From: BPJO01 sp037189665 | GTDB lineage: Bacteria > Planctomycetota > Phycisphaerae > Tepidisphaerales > Tepidisphaeraceae | Direction of reading: 5' to 3' | DNA: 28,584 bases | NCBI GenBank assembly: GCA_037189665.1 | Contig: JBBCIV010000296.1 | Coordinates: forward strand, 1 to 28,584 | Shown here: piece after piece, positions 19,065 through 27,136 of the stretch | How positions within the stretch are numbered: position 1 is the stretch's first letter | Layout: each line of letters opens with the position of its first letter | Translations under genes and position numbers: made by a program | The notes under the pieces: generated by a model | Databases searched by the model: none | Told to the model about the DNA's origin: nothing | The model's input: only the letters and a program-made list of their open reading frames with translations

Positions 19065-21011
19065 TCACCATTTGGCGTCGGGTCCGCCTGTCGTCCAGGA
19101 CGGCACGACGATCGATCGGTGCAGGCCCGGCCGCTCGGCGAAGTCGGCGGGCTTCCACTCCTTCACGACCTTGCCTCCCGCCGTCTCGCGGATGTAGACG
19201 CGGTAGTCGCTGTCCCTGAAATTATCCGCGACGAATGTAATCGCCCCCGATGAATCGTCGAACACGTAGGGCACTGCATCCTCGGGCACCGTGGGCGGGA
19301 CGGTGGCGCTGATGTAGTTGTAAGCGCCGCGCACGTCGGTCACGCCGCGGTTTTTCGTGACGATGAACGGCGCCTGGCCTTCGGTCTTGAACCCGAGGAT
19401 CCACAGCCGCCCGCCGTCGTTGAGCACCTGCGGGATGGAGCCGTCGACGTTCTCCTGGTTCTCCGGGTTGAACTGCCGCGCGAAAACCGTCTGATTTTTG
19501 AACGACCAGCCCGGCAGGAACACGTCTTCCACGAACAGCTTTCCCGTCGCGCGCTCGGTGTTCCGGTACGTTCGCTTGAACTGCTTCGATCCCACCCACC
19601 CGCCGCAGTGGCGGATGACGACATCTCGCGGCGAGTTATTCTCGAAGATCACCTCGCCGGGATACTGAGCGTTGAAGAACATCTGCTCGAAGAAGACCGC
19701 GTTGCGTTCGGTTTCGTCGATGCGGATGAGCGGCCGGGGATTGTCGGCGTCGCTGAAGGGCTCCTTCGCGCCGCCGAGGCTGATCTCGGCGCCCATGCCG
19801 AGGACCTGCTTCACCTTGCCGCGAACGACCAGCGTGTCGGAGATGAAGTAGACGCGATCGTTGGCGAAGTAAACCGTCGATTTGCCAGAGTCGAGCGATC
19901 GCTGGATGGCCTGCGTGTCGTCGGTTTCGCCTTCCCGTCGCGGGCCGATGCCGGCCCAGTCGGACAGATCGTCGTTCCAGAACGTCGGCGCGTCTTCCGG
20001 CTTGATCGACCTGCCGCTCGGCGGCGAACTCATCGTCGCCGCCGGCGCGATGAAGCCGCCGATGCTGCTGACCTTCGGCTGCGGCTCGCCGTTGCTGCGC
20101 CAGGCCGAATCCGGGTTGAAGGTCACGCCCAGGACGAGGTGATTGCCTTCGAGATCCAGCACGTTCTGACCCGCCGCCGTACCGCGGAGAAGGGAGTTCA
20201 GCAGTACCAGCGTGCTCTGAATGCCCGTCGTGATGATCGCCGGCACTTCGTTCTCGCTGCGAAGATCGCGGATGTGCAACAGATTTCGATCAAGCCGGAT
20301 GCCGGCCTTCGCCTGGTTGCGGAGCGTGACGTGCTCAAGCGTGAAGCCGTACTGCATGTCGCCGACGTCGACGCCGTAGTCGAAGCCTTCGACCAGCACG
20401 TTCTTGATGTAGCCGGGGCCGGGGATGGCGCGTTTCATCGCGATCCCCGCCGCCCCGCGGCCGCGGACGGTGACGTTGGAGATCGCGCCCCAGTTGCTGT
20501 TCGCCCACTCGATGCCGATCGCGCCCGCGTTGGCGGCGCCGGCGTCGAGCGTCAGGTCGAAGAAGTAGTTCCGAAACGCCTTGTTCCCGCCGCCGGGCGC
20601 GGCGTTGTCGTCGCCGGGGTCCCAGTGGGAGGCGGTGACGATCATCGCGCGGGGCTTGGCGGGGTCGGCGAAGCCCTCGGCGCTGTTCCGCAGTTTCAGG
20701 ATCGTTCGCTCGCGATCCTGTCCCTGAAAGGTGATGTGCGACTCCCACTTTCCCTCGGCGTTTCGGCAGATCAGCGAGTCGCTGATCTCGTACACGCCGG
20801 CGGGGAAGTAGAGCGATCGTCCGGTGCCCACGTTCGCGGTGATCGCCCGCTGGATGGCGGCGGTGTCGTCCTGGCCGTCGTCGGGGATCGCGCCGTACGG
20901 GGCCTGCGTCACGTTCACCACCGCGTCCGGCGGAAACAGCCGCTCCGCCGCCTGCGAGGCCTCACCGCCGACGAGTGCCATCGCAACGATACAAATCGTC
21001 AATGCACGCAT
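19065..21011 (-). CDS. Secreted Pectate_lyase_3 / GH55-like beta-helix protein
   Basis: A 648-residue exported protein with a signal peptide of about 21 residues ending near ASQAAE. Two repeats of the Pectate_lyase_3 type are clear: the first begins YGAIPDDGQDDTAAIQRAI at about 39-57, and the second reads GETDDTQAIQRSL near 365. Many Asn/Gly-rich turns (LRNQAKAGI, LDLEGNHLVLG) fit right-handed beta-helix rungs, in the tandem arrangement of GH55 enzymes. The substrate is unknown; pectin or another plant or algal polysaccharide is possible. I took the ATG at 21011 because the signal peptide starts there; longer frames lack it. A long 5' region (21012-21325) separates it from proS. Confidence 0.85.
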   Translation of the reverse strand: MRALTICIVAMALVGGEASQAAERLFPPDAVVNVTQAPYGAIPDDGQDDTAAIQRAITANVGTGRSLYFPAGVYEISDSLICRNAEGKWESHITFQGQDRERTILKLRNSAEGFADPAKPRAMIVTASHWDPGDDNAAPGGGNKAFRNYFFDLTLDAGAANAGAIGIEWANSNWGAISNVTVRGRGAAGIAMKRAIPGPGYIKNVLVEGFDYGVDVGDMQYGFTLEHVTLRNQAKAGIRLDRNLLHIRDLRSENEVPAIITTGIQSTLVLLNSLLRGTAAGQNVLDLEGNHLVLGVTFNPDSAWRSNGEPQPKVSSIGGFIAPAATMSSPPSGRSIKPEDAPTFWNDDLSDWAGIGPRREGETDDTQAIQRSLDSGKSTVYFANDRVYFISDTLVVRGKVKQVLGMGAEISLGGAKEPFSDADNPRPLIRIDETERNAVFFEQMFFNAQYPGEVIFENNSPRDVVIRHCGGWVGSKQFKRTYRNTERATGKLFVEDVFLPGWSFKNQTVFARQFNPENQENVDGSIPQVLNDGGRLWILGFKTEGQAPFIVTKNRGVTDVRGAYNYISATVPPTVPEDAVPYVFDDSSGAITFVADNFRDSDYRVYIRETAGGKVVKEWKPADFAERPGLHRSIVVPSWTTGGPDAKW

Positions 21012-21110
21012 TGGTCGAGTCCTATTTACGCCCACCCAAAGAGACAGTTCGCCAAGCGAATCCCGCAAGGCCGGATGCAACCACATTTTTTACAAGTACT
21101 TACATCGAAA

Positions 21111-21192
21111 TTGGGTTCGTTTGGCAAAAAAGCATTTCGTTCGAGCGTGTCTGACACAAACAACCTGTCAAAATGACAGTTGGGTTCGTTTG
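21111..21192 (+). repeat. 13-bp direct repeat pair
   Basis: TTGGGTTCGTTTG occurs at 21111-21123 and again at 21180-21192, 69 nt apart start to start. It is not explained by any gene. It could be a dispersed intergenic repeat or a protein-binding pair upstream of the pectate-lyase-like gene. Confidence 0.6.
21161..21182 (+). other. Bulged hairpin overlapping the repeat
   Basis: CTGTCA and TGACAG pair around AAA, and CAA with TTG extend the stem across one bulged C. The right edge overlaps the second copy of the 13-bp repeat. The 6-bp core is a perfect inverted repeat and could be an operator or an RNA hairpin. Confidence 0.4.
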
Positions 21193-21295
21193 TTCAAATG
21201 AGTTGAGCACGGACTTCCCTCCTTCGGATCGGACGTTCTCACGCCGCGATGCTGGCCCAGCATTCTCAACTCACTCTATACGTAACCACTGCTTT

Positions 21296-21319
21296 CGTCG
21301 GCGGTAAAATCCGCCGACG
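21296..21319 (-). terminator. Candidate proS terminator hairpin
   Basis: CGTCGGCGG (21296-21304) and CCGCCGACG (21311-21319) pair perfectly over 9 bp with a 6-nt loop, 7 nt past the proS stop. It lacks a T-run, so it may only stabilise the mRNA end. Confidence 0.45.
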
Positions 21320-21325
21320 CACTCC

Positions 21326-22873
21326 TTAGTAAGACTGGGCGAACAACACCTGGGTCTTGGTCGTCTTGCCCGAGTAGATGCACGTGCCCTCCCCGCCGCC
21401 GGACTGGTCGGCGAGAATGCAGCGGACGGTGGCCTTCGTTTCAGCTTTGATCTTCGCCTCGGCGTCGCGATCCGGCTCGAACCAGCAACGGACGAAGCCG
21501 CCCTGCTTGTCGATGATCTCCTTCAACTGGTCGTACGACGCCGCCTCGCGGGTGTTCTCCTTCTGGAAAGCCAGCGCCTTTTCGAACATCAGCTTGTGAA
21601 CCTCTTCCAACTTCGCCTTCAACCATTCCGCGCTGAAGGTGTCGAGCGAAACGGTCTCCTTGCCGCGATCCAGTCGGCGCTTGACCAGCCCCGCGCCGGC
21701 GGCGACGTCGCGCGGGCCGACCTCGATGCGGAACGGCACGCCGCGCTGTTCCCAGTGATATTGCTTGTCGCCGGGGCGGGTGTCGCGGGCGTCGACGATC
21801 ACGCGCTGATGCGTGAGCTTGTCGAAGAAATACTGCTTGATCTCCTGGTTGCGGTTTCGCAGGGCCGCCGAGGCGGTCTCTGACGCGCCGACCAGCTTTT
21901 CAACGATCTTATCGATGAACGCCATGACCGTTTCGCGCTCGGCATCGCCCTTGTAGACGGGGATGACCGCGCACACGATCGGCGCCACGCGCGGCGGCAA
22001 TACCAGGCCGTCGTCGTCGCTGTGGGCCATGATCATCGCGCCGATCAGGCGGGTGCTGACGCCCCAGCTGGTCGTCCACGCGTACTGCTGCGCGTTGTCA
22101 CGGCCAAGGTATTTGATCTCGAACGCCTTGGAGAAGTTCTGGCCCAGGTTATGGCTCGTGCCGGCCTGCAAGGCCTTGCCGTCCTGCATGAGCGCCTCGA
22201 TGCAGTACGTCGTATCGGCGCCGGGAAATTTTTCCGAATCGGTCTTCACGCCTTTGACGACCGGGATCGCCAGCGCCGCCTCGGCGAACTCGGCGTAGAC
22301 GTCCAGCATCTTCAGCGTTTCTTCCTGCGCCTCCTCGGCCGTCTCGTGGGCGGTGTGGCCTTCCTGCCAGAGGAACTCGCTGGTGCGGAGGAAGAGGCGC
22401 GTGCGCATCTCCCATCGCATGACGTTGCACCACTGGTTGATGAGCACGGGCAGGTCGCGATAGCTCTGCACCCACTGCGCGTACATGTGGCCGATCATCG
22501 TTTCCGACGTCGGCCGGATGATCAGCGGCTCCTCCAGCGGCGAGGCCGGGCGGAGCGAGGCGGGATTGGCGGGGTCTTTCTCGAGGCGCGAGTGCGTCAC
22601 GATCGCGCATTCCATCGCGAATCCTTCGACGTGCTGCGCTTCCTTGGTGAGGAACGATTGCGGGATCAACAGCGGAAAGTACGCGTTGACGTGTCCGGTG
22701 TCCTTGAACCGCCGATCGAGATCGCGCTGGACGGCCTCCCAGATCGCGTACCCTTCCGGCCGGATGACCATGCAGCCGCGCACGGGCGAGTAGTCCGCCA
22801 GCTGTGCCGCCTTGATCACGTCGAGATACCACTGCGCGTAGTCGTCTTTTCGAGCTTTGATGTTCTTAGCCAT
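21326..22873 (-). CDS. proS: Prolyl-tRNA synthetase, type 3 (archaeal/eukaryotic-type)
   Basis: A 515-residue class II synthetase that charges tRNA-Pro. The order of blocks, RGCMVIRPEGYAIWE, IIRPTSETMIGHMYA, RTSEFLWQEGHTAH, and a C-terminal zinc-like region ending in FAQSY, matches the archaeal-type ProRS that lacks the inserted bacterial editing domain. Genomes with this form often need a free-standing editing protein for Ala-tRNA-Pro; none is in the window. The ATG at 22873 (MAKNIKAR) is chosen over one 93 nt earlier because it matches the conserved N-terminus and TATACT lies 12 nt before it. The start region is divergent from the GH130 gene. Confidence 0.96.
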   Translation of the reverse strand: MAKNIKARKDDYAQWYLDVIKAAQLADYSPVRGCMVIRPEGYAIWEAVQRDLDRRFKDTGHVNAYFPLLIPQSFLTKEAQHVEGFAMECAIVTHSRLEKDPANPASLRPASPLEEPLIIRPTSETMIGHMYAQWVQSYRDLPVLINQWCNVMRWEMRTRLFLRTSEFLWQEGHTAHETAEEAQEETLKMLDVYAEFAEAALAIPVVKGVKTDSEKFPGADTTYCIEALMQDGKALQAGTSHNLGQNFSKAFEIKYLGRDNAQQYAWTTSWGVSTRLIGAMIMAHSDDDGLVLPPRVAPIVCAVIPVYKGDAERETVMAFIDKIVEKLVGASETASAALRNRNQEIKQYFFDKLTHQRVIVDARDTRPGDKQYHWEQRGVPFRIEVGPRDVAAGAGLVKRRLDRGKETVSLDTFSAEWLKAKLEEVHKLMFEKALAFQKENTREAASYDQLKEIIDKQGGFVRCWFEPDRDAEAKIKAETKATVRCILADQSGGGEGTCIYSGKTTKTQVLFAQSY

Positions 22874-22885
22874 AGAGAGCGGAGC

Positions 22886-22891
22886 AGTATA
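22886..22891 (-). promoter_or_regulatory. -10 box of proS
   Basis: TATACT on the minus strand is followed by 12 bases and the proS ATG. The implied leader is only about five bases long and has no Shine-Dalgarno site. Confidence 0.45.
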
Positions 22892-22925
22892 CCCCCGGCC
22901 GGTCTGACGTCGAATCGCCTGAGGT

Positions 22926-22953
22926 TTGATCGAAAGCTCGATCCCGCCAGAAT
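22926..22953 (+). promoter_or_regulatory. Leaderless promoter of the GH130 gene
   Basis: TTGATC (22926-22931) and CAGAAT (22948-22953) are separated by 16 nt and match four of six consensus bases each. The ATG at 22960 follows the -10 by six bases, so the mRNA would begin at the start codon. Confidence 0.4.
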
Positions 22954-22959
22954 GCCCGT

Positions 22960-24009
22960 ATGACAAACCTCGCCGCGCGATTCGACGCCAACCCCATTCT
23001 CCGCCCCGCCGACGTCCGCCCGAGCCGGCCGGACATGCAGGTGGATTGCCTGCTTAACCCCGGCGCGTTTCAGTTCAACGGCAAGATCGGCCTGCTGCTC
23101 CGCGTCGCCGAGCGGCCGGTGCAGGAAGAGGGGTGGGTAAGCGTGCCGATCATCGATCCCGCCAGCGAGGGCGGCATTCGCATCTTCCGATGCCGCAAGG
23201 ACGACCCGAAGCTCAAGCTCGCCGACGCCCGCGTCTTCACCTACGACGGGCGCGACTACCTCACCACCCTGTCTCACCTGCGCCTCGCCTGGAGCGCCGA
23301 CGGCCGAAAGTTTATCGCCGACGAAAAGCCTACCCTCACCGGCCAGACCGACCTGCAAACCTTCGGCCTTGAAGACAGCCGCGTGGCGAAGGTCGGCGAT
23401 CGGTTCTACCTCACCTATACGGAGGTCTCCGAAGCCGGCGTGGGCGTCGGCATGACCAGCACCGCCGACTGGAAGCGGTTCGAGCCGCACGGCATGATCA
23501 TCCCGCCGCACAACAAGGACTGCGCGTTGTTCGAGGAGAAGATCAACGGCAGGCACTACTGCCTGCATCGGCCCAGCGGAATCGGCCTGGGCGGGAACTT
23601 CATCTGGACGGCCGAATCGCCCGACCTGATGCACTGGGGCCATCACCGCTGCATCGCCAAAATCCGCCGTGGCCAATGGGACGGCGAACGCATCGGCGGC
23701 GGCGCCTCGCCGATCAAAACGCCTGAAGGCTGGCTCGCGATCTACCACGGCGCAGATGAAAAGCACCGCTACAGCCTCGGCCTCCTCCTGCTCGACCTGA
23801 ACGACCCAGCGAAGGTGCTGGCCCGATCGGTCGATCCGATCATGCAGCCGGAAGCGCCTTACGAGCTGACCGGCTTCTTCGGGAACGTCGTCTTCACCAA
23901 CGGACACGTCGTCAACGGCGACCAGATCACGATGTATTACGGGGCGTCCGACGAGGTCATCTGCGGCGCAACTTTCTCGTTGAAAGCGCTCATGGCCACG
24001 CTGCGATAG
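22960..24009 (+). CDS. GH130 family beta-mannoside phosphorylase/hydrolase
   Basis: A 349-residue five-bladed beta-propeller enzyme. Family blocks are NPGA at 33-36, GLEDSR at 136-141 (Asp139 is the catalytic acid position), NKDCALFEEKINGRHYCLHRP, ESPDLMHWG and ASPIKTPEGWLAIYHG. GH130 enzymes split beta-mannosides, most by phosphorolysis to mannose 1-phosphate. Whether this one is a phosphorylase or a hydrolase depends on the phosphate-binding basic residues, which I cannot decide. No signal peptide is present, so it acts in the cytoplasm. A GT-C membrane gene follows 36 nt downstream, which hints at mannose-related glycan metabolism. Confidence 0.9.
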   Translation: MTNLAARFDANPILRPADVRPSRPDMQVDCLLNPGAFQFNGKIGLLLRVAERPVQEEGWVSVPIIDPASEGGIRIFRCRKDDPKLKLADARVFTYDGRDYLTTLSHLRLAWSADGRKFIADEKPTLTGQTDLQTFGLEDSRVAKVGDRFYLTYTEVSEAGVGVGMTSTADWKRFEPHGMIIPPHNKDCALFEEKINGRHYCLHRPSGIGLGGNFIWTAESPDLMHWGHHRCIAKIRRGQWDGERIGGGASPIKTPEGWLAIYHGADEKHRYSLGLLLLDLNDPAKVLARSVDPIMQPEAPYELTGFFGNVVFTNGHVVNGDQITMYYGASDEVICGATFSLKALMATLR

Positions 24010-24045
24010 AGATCGCCCAACCCGAATGTGGGGAAGAGGTTTCCG

Positions 24046-25722
24046 ATGATGACATGGAAGGCTGGCGTACAGCTCGCGCTGCTCGCGATCATCGCGGCCG
24101 GCCTCGTGTGGGCCGGCTACGTTGTTCGCCATGAAACGTGGCATCGCACCGAGGCGCTTCGCTATACGCCCGACATGGACAACGCCTGGAACTGGGGCAG
24201 CCGCGCCGCCAAGGAAGGCTATTTCGGGCTGTACGATGCCGTCGTTGAATCGCAGAACGACCGCGAACGGAAGGACTACGGCCTCGACTACGTGCCGCTT
24301 CGACTCGGCGTGATGACGCTGTGGGCCAAGTCTCGCCTCAACGTCAACCCGGAGGTCGAGCGGTGGCAGCGCGATTACGCCTTCAACGCCCCGCTGCTGC
24401 ACTTCAACACGGCGATGGAACTGCTGGCGGCGACCGGCGTGTTCGCGGTCGCAAGGCAGTGGTCGCGAAGGCAGGATGATCGGCTGCAGATCCGCAGACG
24501 ATGGCTTCGGGCTGATACGTTGGCGCTTATCGCGTTCGCGCTCGCGTGGTTCAATCCCGCCTCCATCCTCAGCGGACACGCACGCCCGACGTGGGACGTG
24601 TGGGTGTTGCCGTTCTTCATCTGGGCGATCTGGAGCGCGTCCCGCAACTACTGGCTGACCGCGGGCGTGTTGTTGGGGGTGGGATCGATGTTGAAAGGGC
24701 AGCATCTGGTGGTAGCACCGATGTTCCTGCTCTGGCCGCTCATGGGTTTACGATTCGGGGCGGCGGCGCGGTTTGCGATGGGGTTCGCGTTGTCGATCGG
24801 GCTGATCGTATCGCCGTGGATCGTTGGTCCGAAAGTTCTGCCGATCCTGCTCGTGACCACGGCCGGGCTGGCGCCGGCGGCGGTGTGGCTTGTGTTGAGG
24901 CGTTGGCCGATCCGCAAGTGGTCGATGCCGGCGAGGTGGGTCCGCTGGACGACGCCGGCGCTGGCCACCATCGCCCTTGCGCTGTGCGTGCCCCTGTTCG
25001 GCGGATCGACGGCGTGGTTTGACGTCGCGTTCATCTATGGTGCGAACAAGTTCGCCGGCCTGGAGGTCGGCGGCGCCAGTTCGCTGGCGGGCATCCTTCA
25101 GAAGCGCTTCGGCTGGACCGCCGACATGCCGGTGGAATCGCTCGCCTCGATCGGCCTGACGATGACGATCTCGCAAGTGTTGATCGCCGTCTACGCGATC
25201 GTCATGCTGTTGAGTTGCTTTGCGATGCGGCGTTACGAACGCCTCTCCGACGCCCGCTTCGTCCTCGCCGCCGCCGTGCCGTGGATCGTATATTTCGCGA
25301 TCTTTCCTAAGATGCATGAGCGATATCTTCTATGGGGCGCGCTCACCGCCTGCTGCGCCACCATCATCGGCACCGGGCCGACGTTGCTGGCGGTCTTCTT
25401 CTCCCTCTGCTCGACCGTGATGAGCCTGTTCCAGATGCTCTCGCGCGAGCGGGCCGACGATTTTCTGACCGAGATCAGCCCCACCGCCGGACAAACGCTG
25501 CACGACGTCATCAGGCCCACCTTCCCTGACCTCGGCTGGGCGATCCTGCTGGCGGCGGCGGTGTGGACGTGGATCGCGGTGACGCCGGCGCTGGCATTCC
25601 GGTTCCGCCAAAAACAAAAAACGCTTGAAGCCCCTGCCGCCGAGCTGCTATCTTCTGTGCCGGCGTTTCAGGACGCCGCCCGTCCGCGGGAAGGACTGAG
25701 TCCACCTGAGCCGATCAACTGA
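24046..25722 (+). CDS. GT-C-like polytopic membrane protein, putative glycosyltransferase
   Basis: A 558-residue protein with about ten hydrophobic helices. A first external loop has YTPDMDNAWNWGSRAAKEG, where the Asp pair resembles the catalytic acidic residues of GT-C enzymes, and PKMHERYLLWG in a late loop resembles the 'HERYL' motif of mannosyltransferase-type GT-C proteins. A sugar-transfer role from a polyprenyl donor is likely but unproven. I prefer the ATG at 24046 (preceded by AAGAGG) over a GTG 18 nt earlier. It is probably in an operon with the GH130 gene. Confidence 0.7.
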   Translation: MMTWKAGVQLALLAIIAAGLVWAGYVVRHETWHRTEALRYTPDMDNAWNWGSRAAKEGYFGLYDAVVESQNDRERKDYGLDYVPLRLGVMTLWAKSRLNVNPEVERWQRDYAFNAPLLHFNTAMELLAATGVFAVARQWSRRQDDRLQIRRRWLRADTLALIAFALAWFNPASILSGHARPTWDVWVLPFFIWAIWSASRNYWLTAGVLLGVGSMLKGQHLVVAPMFLLWPLMGLRFGAAARFAMGFALSIGLIVSPWIVGPKVLPILLVTTAGLAPAAVWLVLRRWPIRKWSMPARWVRWTTPALATIALALCVPLFGGSTAWFDVAFIYGANKFAGLEVGGASSLAGILQKRFGWTADMPVESLASIGLTMTISQVLIAVYAIVMLLSCFAMRRYERLSDARFVLAAAVPWIVYFAIFPKMHERYLLWGALTACCATIIGTGPTLLAVFFSLCSTVMSLFQMLSRERADDFLTEISPTAGQTLHDVIRPTFPDLGWAILLAAAVWTWIAVTPALAFRFRQKQKTLEAPAAELLSSVPAFQDAARPREGLSPPEPIN

Positions 25723-25725
25723 AAC

Positions 25726-25743
25726 AGGTTCTATCGCGAACCT
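25726..25743 (+). terminator. Weak terminator after the GT-C gene
   Basis: AGGTTC (25726-25731) pairs with GAACCT (25738-25743) around a 6-nt loop and is followed by CCTTTTCG. The stem is short, so the call is weak. Confidence 0.35.
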
Positions 25744-25795
25744 CCTTTTCGCCCGATTTCAGCGGACCCCGGGCTGCTCTTGAAGGAGGTCCGTC

Positions 25796-27037
25796 ATGGC
25801 CGCTCGTCATTTTCCCGTTCGTCCCGATCTCACGCAGTTGAAGCACCAGGCGAAGGACCTGCTGCGCGCCTTCCGCGCCGCCGACCCGGACGCCGCCGCC
25901 GATTTTCAGCAGTTCCATCCGGATCGCCCGGCGCCCGGCGAGGCAAAGCTGGCCGACGCGCAACTGACGCTGGCGCGCAGCTACGGCCTGCCCAGTTGGC
26001 CGCGGCTGGTCATCGCGTGCAAGCTGATCGACGCGATCTGGCACGACGACGTGGAGGCCGTTCGCGAGCTGGTGCTGTCCGATCCGAAACTGCTCGTCGA
26101 AGACGCCCGTGGCGTGAACGGCAACTGGGGCCCGCCGATGTCGTACGCCGCGAATCTGGGTCGCGGGAAGATCATCGAGATGCTTCGCGGCCTTGGTGCT
26201 GACGACATCCAGCATGCCTTCGGCCGGGCGTGCTTGCAGGGCAAGCTCGACGCCGCCCGCCAACTCTTCGCGATGGGCGCCCGGCCGCAGCCCGGCGACG
26301 TCATGGGGCCGTGCGAAACGCAGAACGCCGACGGGCTGCAATTCATGCTCGACCACGGCGCCGCGTTCGTCGACGCCGAAGGCGATCGCCTTGCACCGGT
26401 CGCGCTGATCCTCGAAACCTACTGCCGCAACCCCGCCGGCAAGCACCGTTGCCTCGAACTCGCCGCCGCTGCGGGGATCGACCTGCCCGACACCGCCCCG
26501 TTGGCGATCCATCGCGGCCGGCTCGACCTGCTGGAAGCCCACCTGTCGCGCGATCCTTCCCTGCTCGCCCGCACGTTCACGCACGAGGAGATCTATCCCC
26601 CATCGCTCGGCTGCCACGCCGATCATTCGCTGGCGCTCTGCGGCACGCCGCTGGCCGGCTCGACGTTGCTGCACCTGTGCGTGGACTACGACGAGATCGA
26701 CATCGCCCGCTGGCTGATCAATCGCGGCGGCGACGTCAACGCCCGCGCCGCGATCGATGCCGACGGCTTCGGCGGGCATACCGCGATCTTCAATTGCGTC
26801 GTCTCCCAGCCCTACCGCGTCGGCCGACAGAAAGACGGCGCGTTCGCCCAACTGCTGACGGATCGCGGTGCGGATGCAAACGTCCGCGCCTCGCTCCGCA
26901 AACGGCTGCGGTTCGTCGCCGATGAGACCGAACATACGTATCGCGACGTCACGCCGCTGAGCTGGGGCAGGCAGTTCCACGACCAGGACTGGGTGAGCAA
27001 ACCCGCAATAAAAATCCTGCAAAACCTTTTATTATAA
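25796..27037 (+). CDS. Ankyrin-repeat protein with 'LKHQAKDLL' N-terminus
   Basis: A 413-residue cytosolic protein. The first 85 residues (HFPVRPDLTQLKHQAKDLL to SYGLPSWPRL) form a helical module seen in other bacterial ankyrin proteins. Ankyrin-like helix pairs follow, among them GPPMSYAANLGRGKIIEMLR, STLLHLCVDYDEIDIARWLI and GGDVNARAAID with the consensus 'G-G-D-V-N-A'. Repeats of this kind mediate protein binding, but the partner is unknown. A strong AAGGAGG lies shortly before the ATG, unlike several neighbouring genes. The gene is monocistronic by position. Confidence 0.8.
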   Translation: MAARHFPVRPDLTQLKHQAKDLLRAFRAADPDAAADFQQFHPDRPAPGEAKLADAQLTLARSYGLPSWPRLVIACKLIDAIWHDDVEAVRELVLSDPKLLVEDARGVNGNWGPPMSYAANLGRGKIIEMLRGLGADDIQHAFGRACLQGKLDAARQLFAMGARPQPGDVMGPCETQNADGLQFMLDHGAAFVDAEGDRLAPVALILETYCRNPAGKHRCLELAAAAGIDLPDTAPLAIHRGRLDLLEAHLSRDPSLLARTFTHEEIYPPSLGCHADHSLALCGTPLAGSTLLHLCVDYDEIDIARWLINRGGDVNARAAIDADGFGGHTAIFNCVVSQPYRVGRQKDGAFAQLLTDRGADANVRASLRKRLRFVADETEHTYRDVTPLSWGRQFHDQDWVSKPAIKILQNLLL

Positions 27038-27136
27038 ACACTTACGCAATCACATGGGGTTTGCAGCGGCTTTCCGGTATGATCTTCCCCCGCCCTTCGG
27101 CCGGGGCGTTTATTGGCCGAGATGAGACGTTAAACC

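Larger units (their letters stand above)
21012..21325. other. 314-nt intergenic region with repeats and hairpins
   Basis: No gene is supported. The stretch holds a 13-bp direct repeat (21111-21123 and 21180-21192), a bulged hairpin at 21161-21182, a short hairpin around ATGCTG/CAGCAT near 21249-21263 and the proS-end hairpin at 21296-21319. A minus-strand TTGACA within the first hairpin is a possible -35, but no good -10 follows at the right distance. The base composition is less GC-rich than the genes around it. Confidence 0.6.

Noticed and set aside
19608..21176. 522-codon plus-strand frame opposite the beta-helix gene
   Set aside because: The minus strand has a signal peptide and two Pectate_lyase_3 motifs; the plus frame lacks any.
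21012..21325. CRISPR-like or tRNA element
   Set aside because: Only two copies of a 13-bp repeat are present with no regular spacers, and no cloverleaf can be drawn.
22816..24705. 629-codon antisense frame across proS start, GH130 and GT-C genes
   Set aside because: It spans three well-supported genes on the other strand and has no recognisable motif; length alone is explained by GC bias.
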